A stretch of DNA of 64,000 bases from Dulcicalothrix desertica PCC 7102 (GCF_003991905.1 NZ_RSCL01000008.1:346193-410192), one strand, 5' to 3'. Shown: positions 10,044-18,784, numbered from the stretch's first letter. Numbers and translations are program-made. The notes: generated by a model not told the origin, from the sequence alone.

Positions 10044-10409
10044 TAGAGGAAAATTATCAATTGATGCAGAGGCGCTCACGTAAGGCGCCTCTACATTTGT
10101 AAAGACTGTCATGGTATCAAGTATTTTGCTTATACTGGTATTATATATTATACTCTAGTTAAGTATAATTATTTACGTAACTTGTTAGATAATAAAAATA
10201 CATTAGTGTGCGGATAATAAACCAAGACTGTTAAACTATTGGTTGGTGTGCAGTAATACATATGGAGTGTGATGGATATTTTTAAATACTAGTAAAATAT
10301 CAGATTCAAACTGGGTATCCTCTATATAAGCATGTAATTTATTTTCGTTCATTGGGTGGAAGTACTCGTACTGAAACACTTTTAAACAGGCGCGAAACCA
10401 AAGTCAAAT
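10044..10409. other. Intergenic region with one GC-rich hairpin
   Basis: A terminator-like stem agaggcgc / gcgcctct at 10068-10092 follows the response-regulator stop. It carries a GGCGCC site and no strong T tract. The remaining ~300 bp are AT-rich and presumably hold the promoter of the phosphatase gene; no ORF or RNA is recognised. Confidence 0.45.
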
Positions 10410-12077
10410 ATGACTGAAACAGGGCTAGATAAACTGAAGCTGATGGTGGTAGACGATGAACCGGATAATCTAGAACTACTCTACCGTACTTTTCGGCGCG
10501 ATTTTCAAGTTTTCAAAGCGAGCAACGCTATCAGTGCTATTGACATCTTAGATAAAGAAGGCGAAATGGCTGTAATTATCTCAGACCAACGAATGCCTGA
10601 GATGAACGGTACGGAATTTCTTAGCCTCACGGTTGAGCGTTTCCCCGACACAATTCGCATTTTGCTAACTGGGTTTACAGATGTCGAAGACTTAGTGGAT
10701 GCTATCAACTCCGGTCAGGTGTTTAAGTATATTACCAAACCTTGGAAGCCTGACCGTCTCAAAGCAGTAGTCGAACAGGCAGCCGATACGTATCGTGTTG
10801 TTAAAAAGCGAACCCAAGAATTGAGTCGCGCTTTAAGACGTGAGTCACTATTTAATGCAGTGACAACGGCAGTTAGGGAGTCACTTGACTACCGTAGTAT
10901 GCTGCAAAAAATTGTCGCGACACTTGGGCAGAGTTTTGACGCGACTTATTGCTTTGTACGACCAGTTGAAAACGACCATTTAACACAAGACGAGTTTTAC
11001 TACCAAGACCCGAAAGCTTCTAAATTTAGCTATCCGGTTGATTCAGAAGCTTTAATCGAAAAAGTTCTGGAAACTCGTAATTATCAAGTTTCGCAGTCAG
11101 GTGACGATACTTACCCTTGTTACCAACTGGTTGTACCGTTGATTTATCAGCAACAATTCTTAGCTATCTTGACTTTATGCCAGTATAAACGCGATTATTC
11201 TTGGCTTGAACAGGACATACAGTTGATAACAGGAGTTGTTGAACAAGCAGCACTTGCGCTTTCGCAAGCCAAGCTTTATCAGCGTCTACAAGAGAAACAA
11301 GAGCAAATCCGTCTAGAACTAGGAGTCGCACGTCAAATTCAAAATAATTTGTTGCGTCAAAGACTACCAGAAATCGATAGCGCTCGAATACAGGCTTCTT
11401 GTTTACCTGCACGTGAGGTTGGAGGCGATTTTTTTGAGGTGTTTGTTCACCCAAAAGGTGACTTATGGTTAGCTGTTGGCGATGTATCTGGAAAAGGTGT
11501 TCCAGCAGCTTTGTTTATGGCAAGCGCAATATCAGTGCTACGTCGTGAACTATCCCAAGAAACACCTGAATTGCCAAACGTAGTCATGCAAAACCTAAAT
11601 CATGCCTTGTGCGATGATTTAATCGGCAATAATTGCTTCATAACTATGGTTTTGGCGCGCTATATAAGTGCGACTGGGGAGTTAGTTTATGCTAATGCTG
11701 GACACATCTATCCTTTACTTTGGTCGAGCAAAGATACGAGTATTCAACAACCAACTTATTTAACAACACGTGGGGTTCCTTTAGGTATATTGCCCAAGTG
11801 GCAAGCTCAATATGGTCAGTTAGTTCTCTCCTCTGGAGATATACTACTCCTTGCTAGCGACGGAATTACCGAAGCAATGGTAACAAATCATCCTGATGCT
11901 GAGGTATCCAAGCTTGGTGCTGGTATTAACCGCTCTATGTTAAAACAGGAAGGTTTGTGGAAGCTACTAAAAAATCAACCGCAACCCTTATGTCTAGATA
12001 GTTTGCTAGCTCGCATCCAGGAAGATACTGATTCTCAAGAAGACGACCAAACCATACTTGCTTTGGAGGTTTTATAG
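10410..12077 (+). CDS. Receiver-GAF-PP2C (SpoIIE-type) serine phosphatase
   Basis: 555 aa. Residues 8-125 are a receiver domain (VVDDEPDNLELL, phosphoacceptor Asp59 in IISDQRMPEMNG, Lys in YITKPW). Residues ~150-290 are a GAF-like sensor domain. A coiled coil at ~290-315 leads into a PP2C/SpoIIE phosphatase at ~315-553: REVGGDFFEVF and LAVGDVSGKGVPAALF supply metal-binding aspartates, and LASDGITEA is the late motif. These proteins dephosphorylate anti-anti-sigma (STAS) proteins under control of receiver phosphorylation. The RsbW-like kinase follows two bases after the stop, so the two form an operon. No STAS gene lies in the window. Confidence 0.92.
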   Translation: MTETGLDKLKLMVVDDEPDNLELLYRTFRRDFQVFKASNAISAIDILDKEGEMAVIISDQRMPEMNGTEFLSLTVERFPDTIRILLTGFTDVEDLVDAINSGQVFKYITKPWKPDRLKAVVEQAADTYRVVKKRTQELSRALRRESLFNAVTTAVRESLDYRSMLQKIVATLGQSFDATYCFVRPVENDHLTQDEFYYQDPKASKFSYPVDSEALIEKVLETRNYQVSQSGDDTYPCYQLVVPLIYQQQFLAILTLCQYKRDYSWLEQDIQLITGVVEQAALALSQAKLYQRLQEKQEQIRLELGVARQIQNNLLRQRLPEIDSARIQASCLPAREVGGDFFEVFVHPKGDLWLAVGDVSGKGVPAALFMASAISVLRRELSQETPELPNVVMQNLNHALCDDLIGNNCFITMVLARYISATGELVYANAGHIYPLLWSSKDTSIQQPTYLTTRGVPLGILPKWQAQYGQLVLSSGDILLLASDGITEAMVTNHPDAEVSKLGAGINRSMLKQEGLWKLLKNQPQPLCLDSLLARIQEDTDSQEDDQTILALEVL

Positions 12078-12078
12078 A

Positions 12079-12504
12079 ATGATGAAAACTGAGCTTCATG
12101 TACCGAGTGACTTGAAGTTTTTGACGATTGTAGAAGATTGGCTACTAGGATGTCTTAAGGTCGAGTTAGGACAATCGGTTGATTGGTCTAAGCAGTCTAA
12201 TCGGTTACGGTTAGTATTAGTTGAAGCTTACTCAAATGCTGTGCGTCATGCTCACAAAGACCTGCCTAACGCTCCTATATTGATTCGTCTAGAACTTCAA
12301 GACCGAGATATTGCTCTAGAAGTTTGGGACAGTGGTGATGGTTTTGATATGTCAGACTACTTTGCCCCTAGTCCCACTGATAAACAAGAAGGTGGTTACG
12401 GATGGCTAATTATGAATCGCTTAATGGACAAAGTTGAGTATCAATTACAAGTTAATGGTGGTAACTGCCTCAAACTTGAAGCAAAGTTGCCTGAAATTGC
12501 TTAA
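12079..12504 (+). CDS. RsbW-like anti-sigma factor / serine kinase (GHKL)
   Basis: About 141 aa. ATG at 12079 (a second ATG follows directly) is chosen because GGAGG lies at 12065-12069, at good spacing; an upstream TTG at 12058 would overlap the phosphatase. GHKL ATPase motifs: N-box VEAYSNAVRHAH, G1 VWDSGDGFD, G2 GGYGWLIMNRL. Members phosphorylate STAS antagonists or bind sigma factors. Together with the phosphatase this gives the kinase and phosphatase halves of a partner-switching module. Its sigma or non-sigma target is not visible here; the sigma factor at 39255 is a speculative candidate only. Confidence 0.9.
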   Translation: MMKTELHVPSDLKFLTIVEDWLLGCLKVELGQSVDWSKQSNRLRLVLVEAYSNAVRHAHKDLPNAPILIRLELQDRDIALEVWDSGDGFDMSDYFAPSPTDKQEGGYGWLIMNRLMDKVEYQLQVNGGNCLKLEAKLPEIA

Positions 12505-12657
12505 ACAGCTTTACCAATATTTATTTCTGGTTCATAAATAAAATAGTTGAATCATTTATTAGCTCACAATTAAAAGGCTCTATTATCTCCAGTAATCTTA
12601 ATACCACACTATACACGTGCTATTAAATTGTGACTGTTTAGAAGGCGCCACAAAGTA

Positions 12658-12679
12658 GCACAGGCATCCCTGCCTGTGC
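12658..12679. repeat. GCACAGG hairpin repeat
   Basis: Perfect palindrome with arms gcacaggca / tgcctgtgc, downstream of the CTDH stop. It is a variant of the dispersed GGCATCC hairpin and could serve as a terminator between the convergent kinase and CTDH genes. Confidence 0.55.
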
Positions 12680-12704
12680 ATATTTTGGTTCTATAATATA
12701 CATA

Positions 12705-13121
12705 CTACCTGCGTAAATTCAACAGTTCTTGCGGCGAAGCTAAAAGTTTGACTCTCGTGTAAACAATTTCCTTGCTTTCATTGAGAATAAATATCCAACT
12801 CACGTTAACACCGCACCAAGAAGTTTCTGCTTTCCCAGACACTTGCACCTGGTATTGCCCATCTTCTAAAACTTCTATAATTCCTTGATTAGGGTAAGCT
12901 TTTATACCTTTAGCTTCTTGATTGAGGTAACTGATTATGGCATCGCGTCCAGAAATATCTGATTCAAATGGTGGACGCATAACACCGTCAGGTGCAAATA
13001 AATCAGCCGTTGCTTCAAAATATCCAGCGTTAAGTGTTTCAAAATAACTTAAAACTGTTGGTTCCTCAATTCCTTCAATTTTTGTTGAATTTGCAACAGA
13101 AGTAAATTCAGCGGCTGTCAT
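12705..13121 (-). CDS. CTDH: homolog of the orange carotenoid protein C-terminal domain
   Basis: 138 aa, NTF2-like fold. The OCP C-terminal-domain signature is clear: VLSYFETLNAGYFEATADLF, GVMRPPFESDISGRDAIISY and the tail RVKLLASPQELLNLR. CTDHs bind a carotenoid across a dimer and pass it to helical carotenoid proteins or membranes. Cys103 (in TSWCGVNVSW) occupies the position reported to form the inter-subunit disulfide in the Anabaena CTDH. A helical carotenoid protein gene lies 2.5 kb away at 15626, the other half of an OCP-like pair. In Anabaena the two genes are adjacent; here queG, a HAD gene and a small ORF lie between them. Start ATG 13121. Confidence 0.9.
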   Translation of the reverse strand: MTAAEFTSVANSTKIEGIEEPTVLSYFETLNAGYFEATADLFAPDGVMRPPFESDISGRDAIISYLNQEAKGIKAYPNQGIIEVLEDGQYQVQVSGKAETSWCGVNVSWIFILNESKEIVYTRVKLLASPQELLNLRR

Positions 13122-13299
13122 AAGATTACCTATATATCATGCGTGCTAAACTTAATTTGCATCACCTGAACTGAAAATTAAAGTTATTTAAGAAGGATTT
13201 ATTAAAACCATTACAAATACTTCTAACGGTGGTTGTAAATGATAAAGTATTAGAAAGTACATTTTATTAGAGTGTTGGCGCAGTAGGTAGATGAGATAA

Positions 13300-14265
13300 A
13301 TGAGTGGATTGCAAAAAATCAGTAGCGATGAAGTCAAGCGTAAAGCCTTAGAACTTGGAGTTCATAAGGTTGGAATTACTGTGGCAAGTGCGAATTCGTT
13401 CTCTGAAGTAAATAATTTGAGTAAGTGGCTCGAATTGGGCTATCAAGCCGATATGATGTGGATGTCAAACAAAGCGCGCCAAGATATAAAGCTAGTGATG
13501 CCTGACGTAAAATCTTTAGTATGCGTAGCATTAAATTATTACACACCGCATCAACATCAAGAAGTTACAGGGACAGGGGACAGATGTGGTAAAATCTCTC
13601 GATACGCATGGGGAAGGGATTATCACAAAGTCATGCACAAAAAACTCAAAGCCTTAAGCAGTTGGTTAGAATCATTACATCCGGATATCAAAACGCGATA
13701 TTATGCCGATACAGGGCCAATTCAAGATAAAGTGTGGTCAGAAAAAGCGGGTATTGGTTGGATAGCAAAAAATGGTAATGTAATTTCACGTTCTCATGGT
13801 TCATGGATATTTTTGGGAGAAGTGCTAACAAACTTGGAGCTAACACCCGATACACCACATACTAAGCATTGTGGAACTTGTACTCGCTGTATAGATGCTT
13901 GTCCTACAGGCGCCATTATTGCGGATGGTGTAGTTGATGCAAATCGTTGTATTGCTTATCATACAATTGAAAATCGTAGCGAAGAACTACCAGAAACGAT
14001 TAAATCAAAAATGCAAGGTTGGGTAGCAGGATGTGATATTTGTCAAGATGTTTGTCCTTGGAACCAACGCTTTGCAAATGTAACCGATGTCGTCGAATTT
14101 CAACCATATCCTGAAAATGTGGCGCCGTCTTTAACAGAGTTAGCAGAAATATCAGACGAAAAATGGGATAAACGTTTTACAGCATCGGCTTTAAGACGAA
14201 TAAAGCCGTCTATGTTACGACGGAATGCCCGCGCTAATATAGAAGCATTCCAGGCAAAATTATGA
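13300..14265 (+). CDS. queG: Epoxyqueuosine reductase
   Basis: 321 aa, the usual length. It catalyses the last step of queuosine synthesis in tRNA, reducing epoxyqueuosine with a cobalamin cofactor and two [4Fe-4S] clusters. Visible: the N-terminal reductase region (LGVHKVGITV, LSKWLELGYQADMMWM), the active-site RYYADTGPIQDK, the first ferredoxin motif CGTCTRCIDACPTGAI and the second CDICQDVCPW, with the C-terminal FTASALRRIKPSMLRRN segment. The stop overlaps the next gene by four bases (ATGA), implying co-translation with the HAD phosphatase. Confidence 0.96.
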   Translation: MSGLQKISSDEVKRKALELGVHKVGITVASANSFSEVNNLSKWLELGYQADMMWMSNKARQDIKLVMPDVKSLVCVALNYYTPHQHQEVTGTGDRCGKISRYAWGRDYHKVMHKKLKALSSWLESLHPDIKTRYYADTGPIQDKVWSEKAGIGWIAKNGNVISRSHGSWIFLGEVLTNLELTPDTPHTKHCGTCTRCIDACPTGAIIADGVVDANRCIAYHTIENRSEELPETIKSKMQGWVAGCDICQDVCPWNQRFANVTDVVEFQPYPENVAPSLTELAEISDEKWDKRFTASALRRIKPSMLRRNARANIEAFQAKL

Positions 14266-14903
14266 CGACCAAAGTAATTATTTTTGATTTCGATGGTACT
14301 ATCGCCGATACAGTAGATGCGCTTGTTAGCGTTGCAAATCGTTTAGCCGCTGATTTTGGCTATATTCAAATTACATCAGAAGAATTATCTATATTAAGAA
14401 ATTTAACATCTAGGGAAATAATAAAGTATTCTGGTATATCAATTTTTAAAATTCCGTTTTTAGTTAAAAAAGTAAAATCAGAGTTAAAGAATAAAATTCC
14501 TGAACTTAAACCAATTACTGGGATGCAGGAAGCTTTAGTAGAATTAAGAAATCAAAGACATAGACTAGGAATTATTACCTCTAATTCGCAAGATAATGTA
14601 GCAGAGTTTCTGAGAATAAATAATTTAGATAATCTATTTGAATTTGTTTATTCGGGAGTGACAATATTTGGTAAAACTACAATAATTAATAATGTATTGC
14701 GTCAAAAACAAATTAAAACACAAGAAGTAATTTATGTAGGGGATGAAACGCGGGATATTGAAGCGTCAAAGAAAGCCAATATTAAAGTTGTTGCTGTAAC
14801 ATGGGGATTTAATTCGCCAGAAGCGTTAGCGAAACAGAAACCTAACTTTTTAATTAATCATCCTAGTGAGTTAATACATGTTGTGAATGGAGACTCGTTG
14901 TAA
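14262..14903 (+). CDS. HAD-family phosphatase (phosphoglycolate phosphatase-like)
   Basis: 213 aa. Motif I DFDGTIADT supplies the nucleophile Asp9 and Asp11, followed by a helical cap (~15-85), motif II ITSNS, the Lys region FGKTTI and motif III VYVGDETRDIEASKKA. It resembles cyanobacterial phosphoglycolate phosphatase-like HADs, but the substrate cannot be fixed from sequence. It starts inside the queG stop (ATGA overlap). The coding region is more AT-rich than queG. The stop codon sits in the left arm of a 36-bp inverted repeat. Confidence 0.85.
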   Translation: MTTKVIIFDFDGTIADTVDALVSVANRLAADFGYIQITSEELSILRNLTSREIIKYSGISIFKIPFLVKKVKSELKNKIPELKPITGMQEALVELRNQRHRLGIITSNSQDNVAEFLRINNLDNLFEFVYSGVTIFGKTTIINNVLRQKQIKTQEVIYVGDETRDIEASKKANIKVVAVTWGFNSPEALAKQKPNFLINHPSELIHVVNGDSL

Positions 14904-14975
14904 GCATTGTTGTAAGCACTTCAGTGCTTGATTTAAGAAAAGCACTTAAGTGCTTACAACAATGCTTACAACGAG
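14894..14975. terminator. 36-bp inverted repeat between convergent genes
   Basis: The left arm 14894-14929 (begins ctcgttgtaagcattg) and right arm 14940-14975 (ends caatgcttacaacgag) pair over 36 positions with one mismatch, around a 10-base AT-rich loop. Each arm contains the internal palindrome-like AAGCACTT. The left arm includes the HAD stop codon. It lies 12 bp before the stop of the convergent small gene, so it probably terminates both transcripts; its near-perfect symmetry also resembles a MITE/REP doublet. Confidence 0.7.
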
Positions 14976-14986
14976 CTTATACAAAA

Positions 14987-15352
14987 TTATTGACCAGGTT
15001 GACCTAATTCTAAAGCTTTCTTTACGAGGTCATCATCAACGTTACCAACAGCTTCTGTACCCGAAATTTCACTTGCCATGCTCATATAATCACTAGGATT
15101 ACCAGTTACACCCGGCTCAACTCTCATATCTTCAGGTTCAGGCATTTCATATTGAGGTGCAACTGCAGCTTCAGCAGCTTTTTGACCTTCTTCAGTATTA
15201 TCAATTGGGCTGACGCTCATTTGCTTTGCTAGTTCATAGTCAGCATCAAAATCAACTTTAGGCGCCTTTTCTACACCATCGGCAACATTGTCTGCAAGTA
15301 ACTGTGCATCGTGAGACACTTCACTGGGATTAATTTTTACTTCGTCAGCCAT
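14987..15352 (-). CDS. Small acidic hypothetical protein
   Basis: About 121 aa from ATG 15352, preceded on the coding strand by GAGGGAG at good spacing; an upstream start at 15379 lacks one. The sequence is acidic and polar (MADEVKINPSEVSHDAQLLA, then EMPEPEDMRVEPGVTGNPSD), with no signal peptide or membrane helix, and is probably largely disordered. I recognise no family. It is transcribed towards the HAD gene and divergently from the helical carotenoid protein gene, about 270 bp away. Confidence 0.65.
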   Translation of the reverse strand: MADEVKINPSEVSHDAQLLADNVADGVEKAPKVDFDADYELAKQMSVSPIDNTEEGQKAAEAAVAPQYEMPEPEDMRVEPGVTGNPSDYMSMASEISGTEAVGNVDDDLVKKALELGQPGQ

Positions 15353-15442
15353 TATTTTGCTCCCTCGTAATTTACGCATTTCATTCTATGATGTCATCTT
15401 ACCAACATTGATAAATCACGTCTTGATACCGTTTGATAGATT

Positions 15443-15511
15443 CTTACCTCTATAAAAAGATAGATAAATCAAGGTTTTAACTTTACCTCTACACAAAGAC
15501 AGATAAATTCA
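15443..15511. promoter_or_regulatory. Imperfect direct repeat upstream of the HCP gene
   Basis: Two similar ~30-bp stretches beginning ttacctct and ending with agataaat (15443-15472 and 15482-15511) are spaced 39 bp apart in the gap between two divergent genes. They could be paired regulator-binding sites for the carotenoid protein gene; this is inference from position only. Confidence 0.35.
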
Positions 15512-15625
15512 ACACAATATTTTCTAACTAATCTTACTAACAGTAGTAGTTTTTGATGCCCTTAATTTGTTACTCCTGATTTAAGGAGCAATCATTCAAT
15601 TATCAAAATATAAGGGAACTTAAAG

Positions 15626-16156
15626 ATGGTTAGCAGTTTTAATAATCAAATTCCTCAAGCCTTGACAGAAGAATCACAAGAAGTGGTAAAAGACTTTGAT
15701 AAGTTAGATACTGACGCAAAACTTGCTTGGTTTTATCTTGTTTACACAGAAATGGGTGAATCTATCACTCGTGCAGCACCCAATGCCGCAGAACCAGAAC
15801 TGGCGCCAACGCTAGTGCAAGACTATTTAAAATTGTCTGACGACGAACAATTGCAAATTATGCGCGATATCGTTGACAAAGAAAATACAGAATACTCGCG
15901 TACATACGGCGCCTTAAAAGATAACAATCAATTACTAGTTTGGTATATTTGGGCAGAAGAAATGGGTAAAAGCGTAGTGGGAATGCCTAATGACTACACA
16001 CCAAGCGACAACGTAAAAAGCTTATTATCTAAAATCCAAAACCTAGAATTTGAAGGACAAATGTCCGTATTCCGCACAATTGTAAACCAAATGGGTTACA
16101 GCAACGTTAAACCAATAGAAACACAAGCCCAAACAGGCAAAACATCAAGCCTTTAA
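15626..16156 (+). CDS. Helical carotenoid protein (OCP N-terminal domain homolog)
   Basis: 176 aa, all-helical OCP_N domain without the NTF2-like half. It starts at ATG 15626 with AAGGGAAC upstream. Carotenoid-tunnel residues of OCP are kept: the Tyr of LAWFYLVYTEMG and the Trp of LLVWYIWAEEMG. HCPs bind a keto-carotenoid and act as singlet-oxygen quenchers; some also quench phycobilisomes. The CTDH at 12705 is the likely carotenoid donor. The C-terminal ~20 residues after MGYSNVKPI are polar. Which HCP clade it belongs to cannot be told without a tree. Confidence 0.92.
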   Translation: MVSSFNNQIPQALTEESQEVVKDFDKLDTDAKLAWFYLVYTEMGESITRAAPNAAEPELAPTLVQDYLKLSDDEQLQIMRDIVDKENTEYSRTYGALKDNNQLLVWYIWAEEMGKSVVGMPNDYTPSDNVKSLLSKIQNLEFEGQMSVFRTIVNQMGYSNVKPIETQAQTGKTSSL

Positions 16157-16186
16157 TTAAAGTTAGGAGGCGCGGAATACAAATTG

Positions 16187-16255
16187 TCATTCTGAGCGCA
16201 GCGAAGAATCTTTATATTTCGAGATTTAAGAGATGCTTCACTACGTTCAGCATGA
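16187..16255. repeat. TCATTCTGAGCG inverted-repeat element
   Basis: Left arm tcattctgagcgcagcgaag and right arm cttcactacgttcagcatga pair imperfectly over about 25 bp around a 19-bp AT-rich loop. It lies between the convergent HCP and ABC ATPase genes and resembles a widespread bacterial dispersed repeat. It may serve as a bidirectional terminator. Confidence 0.55.
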
Positions 16256-16272
16256 TACTTATAACTTATAAC

Positions 16273-17079
16273 TTATTGCATAGCTGCAACTTGCTTTAAA
16301 TCAGCTGGTGTTAAATTTGAATGAACAACTTCGCCATCGCGGAACCAAACGATACGTCTCGTTTGACGTGCAACTTCTGGCTCGTGCGTCACCATTACAA
16401 CTGTAATTCCAGTATTATTAAGTTCTGTAAAGATATCAAGTACTTCTTGAGTAGTACGCGAGTCTAAGGCGCCTGTAGGTTCATCGGCAAGGAGTAAAAC
16501 TGGACGATTAACAATAGCACGTGCAATAGCTACCCGTTGTTGTTGTCCTCCAGACAGTTGGTTGGGTTTATTTAGTAAACGTTTTTCTAATCCAACTTTA
16601 ATTAATGCTTCGGTTGCTCTGTCTTTACGTTCAGAGTTAGGAATACCCGCATATACCATTGGCAGCATTACATTTTCTAAAGCGCTTAGTTGCTGTAATA
16701 AGTGAAACTGTTGGAAGACGAAGCCTAGTTTTTTGTTACGAATGTGTGCAAGTTCGCTATCGGGCATTTGAGCAACATCGAGACTATCTAAGTAGTAATG
16801 TCCAGAGCTAGGACGGTCTAGACAACCGATAATGTTCATTGCTGTAGATTTTCCTGAACCTGATGGTCCCATAATTGAACAATATTCACCTTCTTCTATT
16901 GTGAGATTGACATCACTGAGGGCGCGGACTTCTGTTTCACCAATACCGTATACTTTAAATATGTTTTCTAGACGAATAATCGTTTTTTTATAGTTGAAAG
17001 TGCTGAGTTCTGAGTGCTGAGTAGAGTTAATAATCGATTGTTGATTTATTATATTATCAATTGGTTGTTCTTCCTTCAT
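16273..17079 (-). CDS. MacB/DevA-type ABC transporter ATPase
   Basis: 268 aa. ATG 17079 is supported by AGGAGA upstream. ABC motifs: Walker [11 protein letters not shown]-loop [10 protein letters not shown], signature LSGGQQQR, Walker [15 protein letters not shown]-loop VTHEP. It matches the LolD/MacB/DevA subfamily that powers tripartite export. The first ~35 residues are not homologous: they include [11 protein letters not shown], translated from a heptanucleotide repeat at 16996-17028, so a repeat has become part of the 5' coding region. It is the last gene of a three-gene minus-strand operon with the permease and membrane-fusion protein upstream. Confidence 0.9.
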   Translation of the reverse strand: MKEEQPIDNIINQQSIINSTQHSELSTFNYKKTIIRLENIFKVYGIGETEVRALSDVNLTIEEGEYCSIMGPSGSGKSTAMNIIGCLDRPSSGHYYLDSLDVAQMPDSELAHIRNKKLGFVFQQFHLLQQLSALENVMLPMVYAGIPNSERKDRATEALIKVGLEKRLLNKPNQLSGGQQQRVAIARAIVNRPVLLLADEPTGALDSRTTQEVLDIFTELNNTGITVVMVTHEPEVARQTRRIVWFRDGEVVHSNLTPADLKQVAAMQ

Positions 17080-17113
17080 ATTTTTCTCCTGTTATAAATA
17101 TAATTTTGACCTG

Positions 17114-17311
17114 AACTCCTGTACAGGCGGGTTAACCTATATCCTAGTTAATAATTAAAAATTTAGTAAGCCCGCCCCTAACTCCTGTACAGGCGGGTTA
17201 ACCTATATCCTAGTTAATAATTAAAAATTTAGTAAACCCGCCCCTAACTCCTGTACAGGCGGGTTAACCTATATCCTAATTAATAATTAAAAATTTAGTA
17301 AACCCGCCCCT
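17114..17311. repeat. Three tandem 66-bp repeats, each a hairpin
   Basis: Three nearly identical 66-bp units start at 17114, 17180 and 17246, each beginning aactcctgtacaggcgggtt. Within a unit, ggcgggttaac and gtaaacccgcc pair across an AT-rich loop. The array fills the gap between permease and ATPase genes of one operon. Related single or double copies lie at 37787-37840 and 52551-52676. Confidence 0.85.
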
Positions 17312-17346
17312 AACTCCTAACTCCTTACTTAGCACTTTTAACTATC

Positions 17347-18564
17347 TTAGGCGCTTCTTAATGCGACAATTGGGTCAAGTTTAGCTGCGCGACGTGCTGG
17401 GAATACACCGAAGAATAAACCAATGGCGCCAGAAATACCTACAGCAGAACCAATAGCAACTGGAGAAATAGCTGCTTCTAGGGGAGTTAAGGCACCTACT
17501 AATACAATTCCAGAAACACCAACAGCAGTACCTATTAAACCACCTGCGGCAGAGACGATTACGGCTTCAATCATAAATTGCAACAAAATATCTTGTTCGG
17601 TGGCGCCAATAGCTTTACGTAAACCAATTTCGTGTGTACGTTCGGTAACGGAAACGAGCATAATGTTCATAATACCGATACCGCCGACAAATAAGGAAAT
17701 TGCGGCAATTGCAGCCAGCATAATAGTTAAGGCGCCTGAAATTTGTCCAACGGTTTGGAGTGCGTCTTTTTGAGTACGAATAGTAAAGTCGTCTTCGTTA
17801 GTAATTTTGTGACGTAAACGCAGTAAGTTCGTAATTTGGAATACTGCTGCATCTACGCTTTGACCATCACGAGCCGAAGCAACGATATAATCTAAAGCAA
17901 TGCCATATGGAGAGTTGCGACCAATTAAGCGATTTGCAGAAGTTGTTAATGGTACTATTGCTGCACTATCATAGTCGGCGCCGACACTAGAACCTTTTTC
18001 TGTAAGTACACCAATAACTTCAAACCGAGAATCTTTGACACGTACTGATTGACCAATAGGGTTAGTTGAACCAAATAACTTGGTAGCAAATTTACCTCCA
18101 AGCACAATAACTTGGTTGTTACGTTTCATGTCAATATCAGTAAAAAAGCGACCCTTGGATGTAGTAAAATCACGCACCTGCAAGAAACTAGGCGTACTAC
18201 CAATGATATTAACATCGCTGTTACGATTACCAAAAGTTACTCTTTGCCTACGGTTTAATTCAGGCGCCACTCCTACTACAGTTGGAACTTGAGAAGCAAT
18301 CGCATCAGCATCTGCTAAAACTAAATTTCTAGGGACATCAAATGATATTCGCTGCGTTTCCTCGTTTCCTGGAATTACAAATAATACATTTGGTCCAAGT
18401 GATTCTAATTGCTTGGCGACGTATTTTTGACCACCTTCTCCAATCCCAATCATCGCAATTACTGAAGCATTGCCAATTACAATACCAAGCATTGTCAAGG
18501 CACTACGTAACTTATTTGAGAGCAGGGTTTTCCCCGCCATTTTCATACTTTCGACAATATTCAT
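17347..18564 (-). CDS. MacB/FtsX-type ABC exporter permease
   Basis: 405 aa. An N-terminal helix (SALTMLGIVIGNASVIAMIG) is followed by a periplasmic MacB_PCD domain (~45-250) and three C-terminal helices (ALTIMLAAIAAISLFVGGIG, a second around AVIVSAAGGLIGTAVG, and AIGLFFGVFPARRAAKLDP). The FtsX signature MNIMLVSVTERTHEIGLRKA is present. With the ATPase and membrane-fusion protein it forms a MacAB/DevBCA-like efflux complex; heterocystous cyanobacteria use such pumps for glycolipid layers, but the substrate here is not determinable. Start ATG 18564; MKMAGKTLL six codons later is possible. Confidence 0.9.
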   Translation of the reverse strand: MNIVESMKMAGKTLLSNKLRSALTMLGIVIGNASVIAMIGIGEGGQKYVAKQLESLGPNVLFVIPGNEETQRISFDVPRNLVLADADAIASQVPTVVGVAPELNRRQRVTFGNRNSDVNIIGSTPSFLQVRDFTTSKGRFFTDIDMKRNNQVIVLGGKFATKLFGSTNPIGQSVRVKDSRFEVIGVLTEKGSSVGADYDSAAIVPLTTSANRLIGRNSPYGIALDYIVASARDGQSVDAAVFQITNLLRLRHKITNEDDFTIRTQKDALQTVGQISGALTIMLAAIAAISLFVGGIGIMNIMLVSVTERTHEIGLRKAIGATEQDILLQFMIEAVIVSAAGGLIGTAVGVSGIVLVGALTPLEAAISPVAIGSAVGISGAIGLFFGVFPARRAAKLDPIVALRSA

Positions 18565-18581
18565 AATAAATAAGTAGTAAA

Positions 18582-18783
18582 AAGTGCTGAGTTCTGAGTG
18601 CTGAGTTATAAGTGCTGAGTTCTGAGTGCTGAGTTATAAGTGCTGAGTGTTGAGTGCTGAGTTCTGAGTTCTGATTCATAAGTAATAGCTTCTAACTCCT
18701 AACTTCTAACTCCTAACTTCTAACTTCTAACTCCTAACTTCTAACTCCTAACTTTCTACTCAGCACTCAGCACTCAGCACTCA
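18582..18783. repeat. Heptanucleotide repeat array (GTGCTGA / AACTCCT)
   Basis: About 200 bp built from 7-bp words: gtgctga and gttctga units on the left, aactcct and aacttct units in the middle, and actcagc units on the right. The ends are inverted relative to each other, so the array can fold back. It separates the membrane-fusion protein gene from the permease gene. These are the short tandemly repeated repetitive sequences known from heterocystous cyanobacteria. Confidence 0.85.
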
Positions 18784-18784
18784 A

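Noticed and set aside
17114..17311. Tandem 66-bp repeats as a CRISPR array
   Set aside because: Units are contiguous and nearly identical over their whole length with no unique spacers, and no cas gene is near.
17347..18564. This permease as FtsX partner of FtsE at 7360
   Set aside because: It has a large periplasmic MacB domain and sits in an operon with its own ATPase and adaptor.
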